Shown here piece after piece: positions 44,517 to 56,907 of a stretch of DNA of 64,000 nucleotides. A model generated the notes under the pieces. It searched no databases. It saw only the letters and a program-made list of their open reading frames with translations, and was not told the DNA's origin. Position numbers and translations under genes: made by a program. Source of the DNA: Porodaedalea pini (taxonomy: Eukaryota; Basidiomycota; Agaricomycetes; Hymenochaetales; Hymenochaetaceae); the NCBI GenBank assembly GCA_002794775.1, contig NBAY01000015.1:310001-374000 (forward strand). Direction: 5' to 3'. Position 1 is the first letter of the stretch. Each line of letters starts with the position of its first letter.

Positions 44517-47500
44517 TCACGCGCAAAGATCTACCTCGCCATTGTGTAAAAGCGCAACGCTCGTCCGCGCCGTGCGTGCACGGCGGATCGTTGGGCGACG
44601 TGCGCGTGGGCCATTCCGCAACACAACATCAGTATCAGGGCCCGGGTCAGGGAGAGCGCGTACACTCGAGCTAAAAACAAATTATTATTGAAGAAAAATA
44701 AGTAAATCTGATTATGAAGAACGGGAAAGAATCGACTCACCCCCCGAAGAACCCGCTGCCAGACATCTTGAGCTTCGAGCGCAGTGTGCCTGTCCCGCTC
44801 GAGCCGGAACCCGTGCGCGCATGGCCTCGCTGCACACTGTGTCTCTGCCCCTGCACGCCCCCGCCTCCGGCGCCAGTTACACGCCCACGTGAGGCGAGTG
44901 CCATGCGCTTCTGGCGCACGCGGGCGACGAGCGTCGCTGCTGCAACTGCCGCGTCCGCCATCGGGCTGCGGGGGTCCGTCAGCGTCAGACGATTCATCTT
45001 GCGCGGGCCCGCCACCGTCGAAACGCGTTTCGCACCCACGCTTACGCCGCTCGCATTCCTCGAGTGCCCTCCGAGAGCAGACATGGACGACTTCGTCGAC
45101 GCTGCCGAGAGCGGCGCCGACGTAGCCGGCAGCAGAACAGATCCACCCTTGAACTTCGTCACGACTTTCAGCTTTGGGAGCGGCGATGGCTGCACGAACC
45201 CTGAGTAGTCGGCGCCTGCGGCGAGGGCACTGCTGTCGGTTGCCACACTCCCTGCGGATTCTGGGATGGGGAACGTGCTTGGGTCGGGGAGTGCGCGGAT
45301 CGCTGCGCGCACAACTGCAGCGGAACGTGTCGGTTGGCGCCGCTTCATCGAGCTGAGGCTCCGACTCTTGCTCCACCTGCGCTCATTCGCGCTGGTGACC
45401 GATGCCATACTCTTCTGTACGGTTTCCTTCCTCCCCGCACCGCCCTCGTCTTCGTCCTCGTCGATGTCGACGAACCCATCTTCATCGTCCTGGTCCGCAT
45501 CGACGAACGGCACACAAAAGCCCGCGTTGTAGCCCGAGACGTGGTGCTCCGTGTTGATACTACTCGCAATCGTGAGCAAGCTGCCCATCTGCTCCTCCTC
45601 GCTCGCGCCCGCGATGCTCTTGATGATGTCTGCAAACGCCGGGTCAATCGATGCGCCCCCGTTGGCTTGCTGGATGGCATTGAGTGACGAGCCAACACTG
45701 AGCACGGAGAGGCCAGTGCCGCATCCTTCCTCGGAGGATGGCTCGACGACATCAGCGATTGGCGTGCTCGTTGCCATACAGTTCGTAGGCGTAGTCAACT
45801 GCTCACTTTCCGACTCCTCGGAGACATCCGTCTCAGAGGACTTGCGAGCCATAAGAGCTGGCGCTGCGTCCGATTCCACTTGTTCCTGCTCCTTGGGAAG
45901 CGCGGGAGCCACAGACCCAATCGTCGAACTGCGAACACGCGAACCAAGCTTATTGCTCCTAAAGCGCAGCGGTGCAACCGAGGGAGCAGACGTGCTGGGA
46001 GAGACGCATAAGGACGTCGCACGCTGCATGCGCCCGGCCGATGGTGGCTGAGACGTCGAGACGAACGTCGTCTGCACCGCGCTCGCGCTCTGCGATACGT
46101 TTGCCGGCGGTGGCACCTGCACCTTCATAGCGTCTGCCTGTATACTCGACTGCGTTTGGCTTGATCCCCTGCGGATGCGGAGTGGGGCAACACTCGGTGC
46201 AGGCGCAGGCGTCGAGTAGATGATCGTTGGCTTTTCCTGATCAAAGACGAGGCCGTTCGCTGGCGCGGATATCGAACCAGCTGCTCTTCCGATGTTATAA
46301 GAGCTTGGAGGCGGCAGAGCATTTGCTGCGCGCACGTCAATCGCCGGCGGGTGCTTCTTCGCTGTGGTAGTGGGAGGAGTAGTGCCGGTGGCATTGGACT
46401 GCGCGCGGCGACGCGGGGGAATGGGTAGACCGAGCAATGGGACGCCCGAGCGGAGCTTCTTAGCAGCGCCCTTCTTTACTGGGAAACTGAATACAGGTAG
46501 TTCAGAGACGCGGTTCTTGAGGTCGGCGATCGCCTCTCTTGTGCTGATGTGCCGCGGATGAGTTGCCTGCGACTTAATGAAAGCATTAGCACGGTATTCA
46601 AGGCAAAACGGAACGTAAGGTCGGACGCACTTGCGAGCTTTGCTCAATATCCTCAGCTGTCATCCCAGGGAGAGTCGCACGCTCCGCAAAGCTCTTGCCG
46701 ATATCGACGAGACTCGGGCTCGGTGCAACGCCACTGGCCGCACTAGGGATTGGCATGTCCGCCGCGCCGAGTGCACTCGGTGCGGGAATATACAATGGTG
46801 CCATTGGCGGAAGTGGGAAGCTCGTCAGCGAAAGTGCATCGGCGCTGGTGGGTGGAGGCGACTGTGGCTCCAACTCTACTGACTCCACCTGCAATTGAGG
46901 AGCTATGCTGGGCTTCGTCTGGGTGTTCGACTTAGAAGGAAGCGCAGAGGGCTGTCGTTGCGGAGAACTGCGCGGAGTCGCAGCGGGCGTGGGCAAGCCA
47001 ATGCTCTTGCCGAAGTCCTCGAGCGCAGCAGCCGCACCGCGCTTCTCCCCGTTTGGAACGTTCACAACGCTTCGGCTGCGCGCCAAGACAGCACCTATGT
47101 CAATCTCCTCTTCTCCGTCGTCCTGCTTCCCAGTTGCAAATCTGGGCTCCCATGGCCCCGCGAGCGGCGTCGCTGGCACGCTCTCCGTGCTTGAGCCTGA
47201 CCCGTCGTCCATTGAGTCGAGGATGCGTACGAGCTCGTCTACATCCGGTACGAGATACGTCGAGCGTGCGCTGCGCATTGAAGCGCGCGACGCCGCTCTC
47301 CCGCACATCTGCGCTTGCTTCTGCGTCTGCAGAGGTGCTTCGCCAGCGTTCCTCCCGGTATCCTCGGACATTTCATCGTTCTCGCTCTCGCCACTGCGGA
47401 GGAACGCCCCGCACACACCCGCACGGGACATGTGTCCGTAGCCGATCGTGCTGTAGCGCACACTCGCGCTCCGACGGCCCTTCATACCCTGTCCCAGGAG

Positions 47501-48888
47501 AGTCGAAGGTGCCGCAGCAGACGTCGGCGACAGGAACATGCTGTTCGTCCTCATAGGACCCGAACTCGGAGCTACACTTTCTGTTGCTTCGCCCTCGAGA
47601 ATGTCTGGCAAATTGGGGGAGATAGCAGAGGTGGGCGTTCGAGGGAGGGGCCGCGGGCGTCGTCCTGCGCTAGAAGCGGACGAGACGGAGTAGTTGGAGC
47701 CTGAAGAGGTCGAACGCGAGGGAAGACTGACTGCTCGGTCTCTCATGCCGCTCAATGTTGGAGAGGGACCGGAAGAAGCAGTGGCGGAGGTTGGCGTCGG
47801 TAATGGTGGAAGGGGCCGGCGTCCCGTGCCCGTGCCCGAGCTCGAGTCTGTGCTCCCACTCCTTGCGCGCCCTCCATTAACGTTGGTGTGGGGTGTGCTA
47901 TGCTGTATCCGATCAAGTGCGCTCGGCCGAGGAAGCCAAGGCAGCGGGGCAACAGGCCGTGACCCATCACCAGTACCAACACTAACGTCTTCACCATCCA
48001 GCAGCTGCGAAGCCCGCGAACCATACGTGAGCACGCTTGAGCCATACGTCTGCACGCTCGCACGCATAGGGTCGTACTCGTAGGTCGTATACACGCTTTC
48101 TCGGGGCCGCTGAGTCCCATCGCTGTACAGCGAGCTCGCGAGCGTGATCGCGCTCTGCCGTGCGAGGAGAGCATTGTGCGTGAGTCGCCGCTTGACAATT
48201 GCATCCGGATCAGCGCGGTCGTCTGATCTGTCGAGGTCGTCCAACTCGTCGAAGTTTGCGCGCTCGAGATCGGCGAGGTTCTCCCGTGAGAGTGAGAGCG
48301 CGGAGAGTGCCTCGTGTGGGAGACCAGAGAGATTCGTATCGGCGAAGGAAGAATCATATGGTGGGGCGCTGTCTGGCTCTTCAAAAGGGAGGGCCTGTGC
48401 ATACAACGGTAAGTTGAAGGGTCGGGAATTGCAGGATAATTTTGACTTTTAGAAGTTGGCCTCGAGGCAGAAGTGGCAGGGACGAGGGAAGGGATGCGAA
48501 AGAATAGTTGAATACACACCGGAGGTGCGGCGCTACCATTCGCCATCTGTTCCTTCTGTGAAGGCTCGTGCTCCGAAGGTGCGTCGAATGAATCGAATGA
48601 AGGGCGTGCAGTTGATGTAGATGAGGACGACATGGAAGATGTTGAGGAAGTTGAAGGCTGCGCCGTATGCGCTCGCGCGTAGGAGGTGGAGTATCTGGTA
48701 TACTTGGGCGGGCGGTCGCCACTGTTTGATGAAACCCCGTTCTGGTATTCCTCCGACTGCGCCTCCGCCGGACTTCCCATCCCCATTCGCATCTGCGCCA
48801 TCTGGAGCTGAAGCTCGTCGGCGCACAGCCCGAGCAGCGGTGCGAACGCGGACACGACGGCGACTGGGCGCGGGCTTGCGACGATCAT
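44517..48888 (-). CDS. Large Ser/Pro-rich protein, unknown function
   Basis: Four exons on the minus strand fit in phase: 48888-48520, 48394-46631, 46566-44741 and 44670-44517. Introns are 125, 64 and 70 bp with GT..AG ends. The total is 4113 nt, or 1370 residues. If the last intron is retained, TGA at 44737-44739 ends the protein at 1320 residues. The protein is low in predicted structure: Ser/Pro/Thr-rich, with repeated polyproline patches (RRPLPPLPTPT, RRPRPLPRTPT), PSVAPLR twice (about 46170 and 45970), and an acidic DEDEDEG run (about 45460). Two short acidic motifs with hydrophobic residues (DVDELVRILDSMDD, EEIDIGAVLARSRS) are probably conserved cores. A signalling or cytoskeletal scaffold is plausible but unproven. 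No membrane segment is seen. Confidence 0.8.
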
Positions 48889-51010
48889 TCTCTGCGACCT
48901 GTCCCTTTGTCCACGACGTCTTCGTCGCGCAGGGTAGACGCAAGGGCTGGTGCGAAGGGGGAGCAGGGACAGACGTCGTCTTGGGAGGCAGAAGACAGGA
49001 TATGTATATAGGCCGTTAGCACATGATGATCATCTGGCAATTTGAGCAATCAGACAGTTGCTCCGTTAGGGCACAGTCCGCGGTCGCATACCCGCCATCA
49101 AGGGACCTCCGATTCCAGCATGCATTCCTTGCAGAAAGAATTACAATCTGAGATAAGTATATAGCAAGGGGAAGATAGCTACCATCCTCGATCAGAGAAC
49201 CCAACACATATCTCTGCGCTCCGTTCGCACATCCCACACTGCTGCAAAGCTTTCGCGTTGTCTTTGTGCGAGAATATATGTATTTCTACATATTTTATGG
49301 ATCGGCAAGAAGGAGAGACAAAGAGGTGAGGTGTCAACAGAGGCAATCCGTTAGAATGCAAAGGTTATTCCACGTGTCGGCTTCTTTCGCATGCCGCCGG
49401 CCTGAAATCTGACCCAGCATTGCCACTTCGTTAAAAAATCGGAAAATCGGAAGAAAACATACCTTGAAACGCGATGGCGCCTGTCTCGCGTCTTGTTCGC
49501 TGATATCGTCGAGATCGAACTGATGGCGACATTTCGCGCTTTGTCTCCGTTGCCGAGGGCAATGGACCCAGTGGCGGAAGTTCTGAGGGAAAATCAACTT
49601 GGATCACGTTCGAATCACGAGCTCGTGATGGGTGCACCCTCAAATGCTTCCTCCGTAAACCCATTCGTTCCCTACGCGGAAGCTACACCATATGCGCAGT
49701 ACTCGTGCGTATCGGCCTGACTCGCTAGGCGAAATTAATCTGCACATGTAGATCCTTCTCCATCAACGGCATCAGCCCATCAAATATTGTGGCTAGCGGA
49801 CAAACGTGCCAGGGCCCTCCTCCCGGTCCCTCGCCTTGCCTTCGGCCTTCGGCCAAAGTCTGCTTAGCGTCTTCTCAATAGGAAAAGCCAGACTTATCGC
49901 AAGACACATCCATAACAAAACAATATTAATTCAGATTGCTTCACTCGATGGTCCCAGAGACAGATATGAAATCAGATCGTCAGAGCGCATCTGTGCGCCG
50001 GTGGAAGGTCGCTGGAGGATGGTGAATAGCTAAGTATATTTTTTTTCTGCTCCGGCGTTCTGTTCTTCTGACTTATGATGTGATTAACACGGTGTCGGTT
50101 TCCAACGTCAGCGATGACTAACCATTCAGGATCTCTCAATGCCATTAAAGCCGGTCACTTCTCAGATGCACTACTACGTGTAGATCGCAAAGTCTCAGCG
50201 GCGTCAAGTTTGTTTTCCCGGTATCACAGACGCGAATTACATAACCGACCATTGTCCGCCTCATCTAGGACTGAGAGCTTGCTTCAACTAAGACACATAA
50301 TGGGCTGCAAGCTGAAACTGCCAAGACGGCTTCGTCCCAACTTCAGAAAGTCCCCGACTCCCCAAACGACTTCAGGATAGCTTTTTCAAACACTTAAGCG
50401 GCTTCATCGGCCTTGCTCTGATACGTGCACGTCTGCATCCAGAACTTTTGTATTTCTCTCCCCTAGTGCGCTCACCGCGTTTCCAGTAGCCCAATGCAGT
50501 TTACCGCTAGGCACGACAACCATTTGTCTCTGCCTTTTTTTAACTCATTTCTACTTTTGGACCTGAAACTCGTCATTCAAGGCGGCCTAATAATATGGAG
50601 TCCGAGTCTGTTGGTTACACACTACCTCCCTTATCTTTAGAGAGGCACTCGGTTTGCTAGTCTGACCCTTGTTGGAGGATAATGAATCCCTGTCGATGGT
50701 GGGAAATAGGAAAAGGCAGCACTTAAGAAATTTTCTATACAAGAATGAAGTCGGAGTAAAGCAAACACTGATTAGTCTGCATCGTAGCGACTCGTATCAT
50801 GCTCTTCTGATACGCATGAATCTTTCCAGCGACTTTCCAATTGGTTTCATGCTTGAAGCGTCCTGCATACAGTTTCTGCGAGGCTGTCCTGCTCAATCAT
50901 CACAATCATAAACTATCCTCCGAGTCGTACATAAGTACCTGTGCGCAACATCCCGTGGTCCAATACTATATGCGTCTCCACTACGAGGCGGCCCTCAACC
51001 CATTTTTTGA
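48889..51010. other. Intergenic region upstream of the 1370-residue gene
   Basis: No supported gene. The promoter of the minus-strand gene should lie just right of 48888. Frames at 49493-49720 and 50114-50380 have no motifs. From about 51010 the sequence is a diverged copy of 62080 onward. Confidence 0.45.
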
Positions 51011-52190
51011 CATCCTCATAGAATTTACTCACTATGTTCTTTCTTCGCTTCATATCTTTCTGCATGCTGTACCGCTAGAACTGAGAGGATCGAGCCCCGC
51101 TGATTAGTGCTGACAATTTTTCCATCACAGTAAATCAAAAAAGTGTGAACCACGGGGTGTAAAACACTTATGAAAATAGCTGAAATACATATGTCCTGAC
51201 AATTATCGATGTTCAATGCCCTTAGGCCTTTTTTCCACCACTGTTGAATCACCTTGATGATAGACTCCATCTGTTTTGTCTTCAGAATCATTTCTACGAT
51301 CTTGCGCCTCCGGCGAAAAATTAGACCATATCCTGACAGCACTATAAAATTTCATTTCGGCTTTCTCCTTGGTAGATTCTTCCGCCGCTGGGAGGTAGTC
51401 CCTCGGCACACTACTGGACGGGCTTTTTCGCGCTTTGCCTTCGCTACTACTTCCCTCCTCGCTATCTCCTCTTTTCAGCACTGATAGTGAATAAAATCAA
51501 TTGTTAACCTCAAAGGTCATTCTTGGCCATAGACTCGGACTCACAGCGCAAGCCATACTGCTTATTCTTATTTTTGTCCTCGAATTCATACTCTTCTACG
51601 GCACAATTGTGCTTTGAAGCGACTGGATCACATCGGCTGGATTTCAGTATGATATGTTATAGATTCCAGTTCAAATTTACGCACTGTGGCATGCTTCAGT
51701 GTAATACAAGCTCCTCTGAGCCTCCATGTTGGCACGAGTCTTGCGATGGGGTGCAGAACTTCTTTATTCCAAGTGATGGGAAAAGGTGTTGTAACCAACA
51801 CATATTTATATGTAGGAGCTGGGAGCAAAGTAGTCTATTCCACCCTCCAGCTAAATCAGTATGCTAGGCTCACTGGAGCTTATGTTTAATAACATAGTTT
51901 AGTGGACATTTGCTAGTGGTTTAATATAATTAGATGAACCTAACTTTGCAGATATTTGTGAGAAAGTGACGCTAGGAGTGAGTTAGTTTTCATGCTTATT
52001 TCCTTCGCTAGTCTGACTGATATGGCTTAAATTCAGTCATACTCGTCACCCCGGAAGGCAAAAACAAAGTAGTAACATTAGGAAGTATGCACAATTAAGA
52101 CAAATTCTGTAACAAGTTCATCTCGATATGCGGCAGCCTATCATCGCAACATCCCCGGGAACAGAAACTGCAGCAACCATCTACGGCTCT
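51010..52190. repeat. Segmental duplicate of 62060-63160
   Basis: The two blocks align in the same orientation over about 1.1 kb, with landmarks atcgagccccgct, aaatcaaaaaagtgtgaa, tcctgacaatta and agtatgctaggct.cactggagcttatgtttaataac in the same order. Each includes one copy of the small companion family and the 3' flank of the 1124-residue gene. Confidence 0.7.
51203..51660 (-). pseudogene. Small companion-family gene, copy 2 (partial)
   Basis: On the minus strand an exon with the motif CDPVASKHNCAVEEYEF ends in YGLRC. An intron follows, then an exon starting LKRGDSEEGSSSEGKA and running for about 90 residues to 51203. The two-exon structure is the same as at 13921-14320 and 62238-62700. 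Whether it is still functional is unclear, since no upstream start is evident. Confidence 0.45.
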
Positions 52191-53463
52191 TCCTCCATAC
52201 CATTGGACTCAGAGTAACCTCGACCTCCCCACTGATCTGGATGGATGAACTCTGACGCGTGACAGTCTCGTGTGAGGCGAAGCTCGAGCTTGCTGTTTCC
52301 GAGGCGCCAGACATACAAGAGATAGAAGGAGAGTAAGCGTTGATCGCGTCTCCTGCCTTGTGGACGACTAGTCGATGGGAATAAACGAGTTAGAGGCGAC
52401 TCGAAAGAAGACCATTCATGAATATTCACACCGTGTCGAAAACAATGCTCGCTCGTTGCGTTTCCTTTTCCATTCATGCCGACGGGTGTTGCACTACCGT
52501 TCAGGCTCAGAACGCTGCTCTTCCCGTTAATCGTCTTACGGGCGCTACCGTTTGTGCTTGACGCACTCTCAACATGAGCGCCACAGACGGTGACGCTCAA
52601 GCAGCAGATCACCACATCAGTTGAATATGGGGTGTGCGACGCAGAACTCATGTACATGCACTTACACGCCTGCCTACATGCCTTCCAAGTCGTTCTTCAG
52701 TTCACGTAGCAGTATTGCGAAGTCGATGAAGTCAGGGAACTTCGCCTTGAGCTGCTCGAGCGCCTGCGCCTGTGTCTCGTGTCCAGGAGCGCCGTGGGTG
52801 ATGTGCGTGGAACGGAAGCTCGGCAAAATATGTGCGGGATGGAGCTGTACCTGAAGACCAGAGGCAGGGGTGGTTAAAGAGATGTTCGCAGCCCACGTCA
52901 CGGTCGTCTCGGAGCTATGTAAATGTGAGGACGGTCAGTAATGGGAGATACGAAACGAAATTAAGATTCTCACCTCCCGACTTTACCTGCGCCTTCATAC
53001 TTCAGATACTTCAAACGCGTCATCCTTTAATTGAGTAACAGTTTCTCCCGTGTGGCTCATCGGGGTGGTCAAGGTATTATGGGTCATGCCTAAGCGTATA
53101 CTGATCAGAGGCGATACGACCAGTTGATATTGAATAAGTGCCACTGTTGTAGAAACCGCCGTCATGCTCGTAGCGCAATAGCTCCTTGTTCCTCCATTAG
53201 AATTCAAGGTTGTCCATATTGTCTTTTTTCACGGCTTCACGCCAGTTGCGATCAGTGTCCCGCTTCATCTTGTGGTCATCCCATGCCGCCAGCTCGAGGA
53301 CCCATCTGCCGCTCTTGATGCCCGAGAACGTCGGAACGATCGTCGTCTTGCGGTTGATGCGCTCGAGCTTCTGAAGGAGAACTCCTTCGAGGAAGGACTT
53401 GGGAGAGAGGTACACTAACACTGAACCATGCAGGACGTTCTTGCCGAAGCAACACACCCAAGT
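52030..53463 (-). pseudogene. Truncated copy A of the 1124-residue gene
   Basis: The minus strand carries exons equivalent to 11745-13010 of the intact gene plus the 3' flank. Identity is high: the last exon (52190-52380) reads VHKAGDAINAYSPSIS and then loses one base near the GEV motif. The exon 9 equivalent (52430-52910) contains stops, including one after NDLEGM. An Arg of the intact protein (VRGAH) is Cys here, another CpG change. The 5' part is missing; similarity stops about 40 bp before the foldback element at 53503. Confidence 0.85.
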
Positions 53464-53502
53464 ATATAAACACGGATGTGTCATCTACTATTCCTGATTA
53501 TT

Positions 53503-54351
53503 TACAGCCTTTTTCATAAGTCCTGCGACACGTGCATGTCACGTGAAATGAGCCGCGTCAGAGCCAAAGTGTCGAAAAATTAGAATGAATGCTATTTTCT
53601 CTGTGAATTCTGCACAGTACCTGCTCATTAAGTACTCAAAAAAAAGGCACGGTTCTCAGGAGAAGAAATATGTAAATAGGGAGCAATAAATTGACTGTGT
53701 AGTCAGGTGGAGATCAAACAAGTGCAGCTGGTCTGTTCTCTCACCATTTCCACTGAGATTCAAAAATTATGGCTCCCCTAAATCTATCTATAAAATTCTT
53801 TCCTGTGACTGTAAATTAAGTATATGACTATACCAACAGCTCCTGCAAGTTTGAAGTCAATCCATTCAGTATTCATGGTGCAGCAGCAAGATTTGTGTTC
53901 CACTTCAAGCTCTTTCCACCCTCCTTTTCTCACAACAGGTCTTGCAGAGTAGAACACAAATCTTGCTGCTGCACCATGAATACTGAATGGATTGACTTCA
54001 AACTTGCAGGAGCTGTTGGTATAGTCATATACTTAATTTACAGTCACAGGAAAGAATTTTATAGATAGATGTAGGGGAGCCATAATTTTTGAATCTCAGT
54101 GGAAATGGGTGAGAGAACAGACCAGCTGCACTTGTTTGATCTCCACCAGCCTACACAGTCAATGTATTGCTCCCTATTTACATATTTCTTCTCCTGAGAA
54201 CCATGCCTTTTTTTTGAGTACTTAATGAGCAGGTACTGTGCAGAATTCACAGAGAAAATAGGCATTCATTCTAATTTTTCAACACTTTGGCTCTGACATG
54301 GCTCATTTCACGTGACATGCATGTGTCACAGGACTTATGAAAAAGGCTGTA
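53503..54351. mobile_element. Foldback element, family 2, TA target duplication
   Basis: Arms of about 400 bp are near-perfect inverted repeats around a short centre at about 53910-53950. Ends are TACAGCCTTTTTCATAAGTC and its complement, with TA on both sides. There is no coding capacity. It separates two truncated copies of the 1124-residue gene that lie in the same orientation. Confidence 0.9.
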
Positions 54352-54353
54352 AG

Positions 54354-55551
54354 ATCCTCACCTCCAGTCTTTATCTGTGCCTTCATACTTCAGATACATC
54401 TTTATCGCTCCCTTTAACTGAGTAACAGTTTTCCCTGTCCGGCTTGTCAGGAAGGACAAGATATTGTGGATTGCACCTAAGTATATACTCATTAGAATAT
54501 TTCAGCAGTGATATGAGGAGTTGCTTACAGTCGATGGAGTAAGCCACTGTTGTAGAAATTGTCATCATACTCATGGCGCCATAGCTCCTTGTTTCTCCAT
54601 TTGAATTCAAGGTGGTCAGTATTTTCCTTTTTCACAACTTCATGCCAGTTTCAACCAGTGTCCTTCTTCATCTTATGATCAACCTACACCACCAGCTCAA
54701 GGACTCATCTGCTACTCTTAATTCCTGAGAACATAGGAACAATCATTGTCTCATGGTTGATATGCTCGAGCTTCTCAAATAGGGACTCCTTCAAGGAAAG
54801 GCTTGCACAAGAGGTATGCTGACCTGTGTGGGACATTCTTGCCAAAGCCACACATCCAGTTAAGGCTGCATGGGAGCGATTGTCACGGAAGTGGACAACC
54901 TGCATGTCATGCCCATGGCAGCAATCCTGTTGCACTTGAAGATTGCCCTCGAGGTGTCACACCCCAGAGGTGTACATGAATGGAGGAACAATTTCAAATC
55001 ACAGCGAAGTGAACATGTGAAGGATATGGTGTGCACACACTTGAAAACAGGGGAAGTAGCATGTCTGAATACACATGGTAGACGAGAGCCTCGTGACACC
55101 TGTGGATCGTGCAATAGTCGATTCTGTCAAGGAGACCCGGGATGGTCAAAAGGGACAATTTGACCTTGGCCGCTACATAGTGCAAAATGTGTTATAGGTT
55201 TGAATGTATCAGTATGGAAGCCTAATCAATGCTCACAGGACAAAGAGAGGACAAGCTGCTTGAGGTCTGTCAGCTCATTGAAACCCAGACACTTGAGGAT
55301 AGTGCTAAGCATTGTATGTTTCCCTGCATCAATGATCTTCTATTCTACTTCAAATGCAAGAAGCCAGTGGGAGAAGGGGTGAGCATCATAGCTATTTAAG
55401 AACGAGCCAGATGTGAATCGATTTTCAGCTATTGCTAATTAGTTGCGCTCCCTGGCTGAAGGACTCTTTTCGGAACCCAATGTCTTCAGGCAACCTTCAG
55501 TGAGGTACAAGTAGTAAACAACACTGTGAAATCATTCCCTGCAGATGACAT
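54354..55551 (-). pseudogene. Truncated copy B of the 1124-residue gene, 3' portion
   Basis: The minus strand aligns with positions 12219 down to about 11000 of the intact gene, spanning its exons 8, 7, 6 and the end of 5 with the intervening introns. It is more diverged than copy A and holds several stops. The alignment is cut at 55551 by the hAT-like element and resumes at 61441. Confidence 0.8.
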
Positions 55552-55881
55552 CAGGAAAAACCTCCTGCTCAGAAACCCTTAGAAAGTTATTAGAATTGTA
55601 GAAATTTGTAGAATCTTTGGAATGTCATGAGAATGCAGTTCAAAATTTAGAAAACTTGTAGAATTTCATGGAAAATTGTCCAAGTTTTGGAATTGAACAG
55701 AATCCACAGCTTGAAATTTAGAATATGGATAGAAAAATGACACACCTCATAGATTCTATAGAATTTTTTAGAATAAAAAACTGATTGTGGAATTCATTAG
55801 ATTCTGCCATGGCTTGACACAGGTGCAGGTACTAGATTGGCTTCTTGGACATATACTGGGACCCATGAACTATCTGCAGGT

Positions 55882-56608
55882 TACAGTGTTTTTCATAAGT
55901 CTTGAGACATGCATATGTGAAGATCACAAAATTTGAGCATTTCAGCACCTCAAAAACTTGTAAAATCCATATCTCTGTCAATTCTTCACAGAATCAGTTC
56001 AAAAATGTTGCCAAATTTATTTCTCAACAGCTTCTAAATGTTTGTGAGCTTAGTAGACAGAAGCTGGAATATTGAGGCTGCAGTAGTGAGAATGGGTGTT
56101 TTTCTAGAAAAACTCCTTCCCTGATTTTTCTTGAGCTCAATTTTGAAGCCAATGACATGAAACTTGTTGGAGAATGGTCTATATATTATACTGTTGATGT
56201 TATGAGAGATGAACTAGAGTGAATGTCTCCTCTTGTCCTGTTTGACTGTTGTGCTGAAACTCTCAAACTCACCCAAATTTGCTTGACTCAGGCAGTTGTC
56301 AAAAAATTCCTGCATTGTTATAAGCCATCTATAATTTAATATACAATATAGATACCATTTTCCAACAAGTTTCATGTCATTAGCTTCAAAATTGAGCTCA
56401 GGAAAAATCAGGGAAGGAGTTTTTCTAGAAAAACACCCATTTTCACTACTGCAGCCTCAATATTCCACCTTCTGTCCTCTAAGCTCACATAAATTTTAGA
56501 AACAATTGTTACATGAATTTAGCAACTTTTTTGAAGAGTTTTTGTGAAGAATTGAGTGAGATATGATGTATTTTGTATTTGGAGGCACTTCAGGTGACAA
56601 AAACTGCT
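55882..56608. mobile_element. Foldback relic, family 2, right end missing
   Basis: The left end TACAGTGTTTTTCATAAGTC resembles the element at 53503. The arms pair imperfectly, for example ttcttgagctcaattttgaagc near 56130 with its complement near 56380. The right terminal 50 bases are absent. It lies inside the hAT-like element. Confidence 0.65.
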
Positions 56609-56907
56609 AAGTCCATCATCGTCCACAGAAGAGGTGTGGGAACTTGATCACGTGTATGTTGGTTTTGACGCGACACGCCACATATCGCCTTCACATCTGC
56701 TGCCACTCCAATATGTCTGGTGCCGACGTCCTTACAGAACGTCTGAAAAAACCCTCGATCACATCCACCACAACCATCACACACGAAGTGGTAGCTTCGC
56801 CGGCCGCCTGGTCACTGCTGCAGGCAACATGCCGTCCGACTTCCGACTTTCAACTTGCTCATCTTCAAGCCGAAGACCGTAAAGTCTGAACTTCTCTGCA
56901 CTGAACA

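Noticed and set aside
44531..45376. 281-codon open frame on the minus strand
   Set aside because: It overlaps exons 3 and 4 of the 1370-residue gene in another frame and reads through an intron. The composition (Arg/Cys/Pro-rich) is typical of a shadow frame in GC-rich coding DNA.
47752..48888. 378-codon minus-strand frame as a separate gene
   Set aside because: Only its first 123 codons are real (exon 1). The rest runs through the intron and then in the wrong frame of exon 2.
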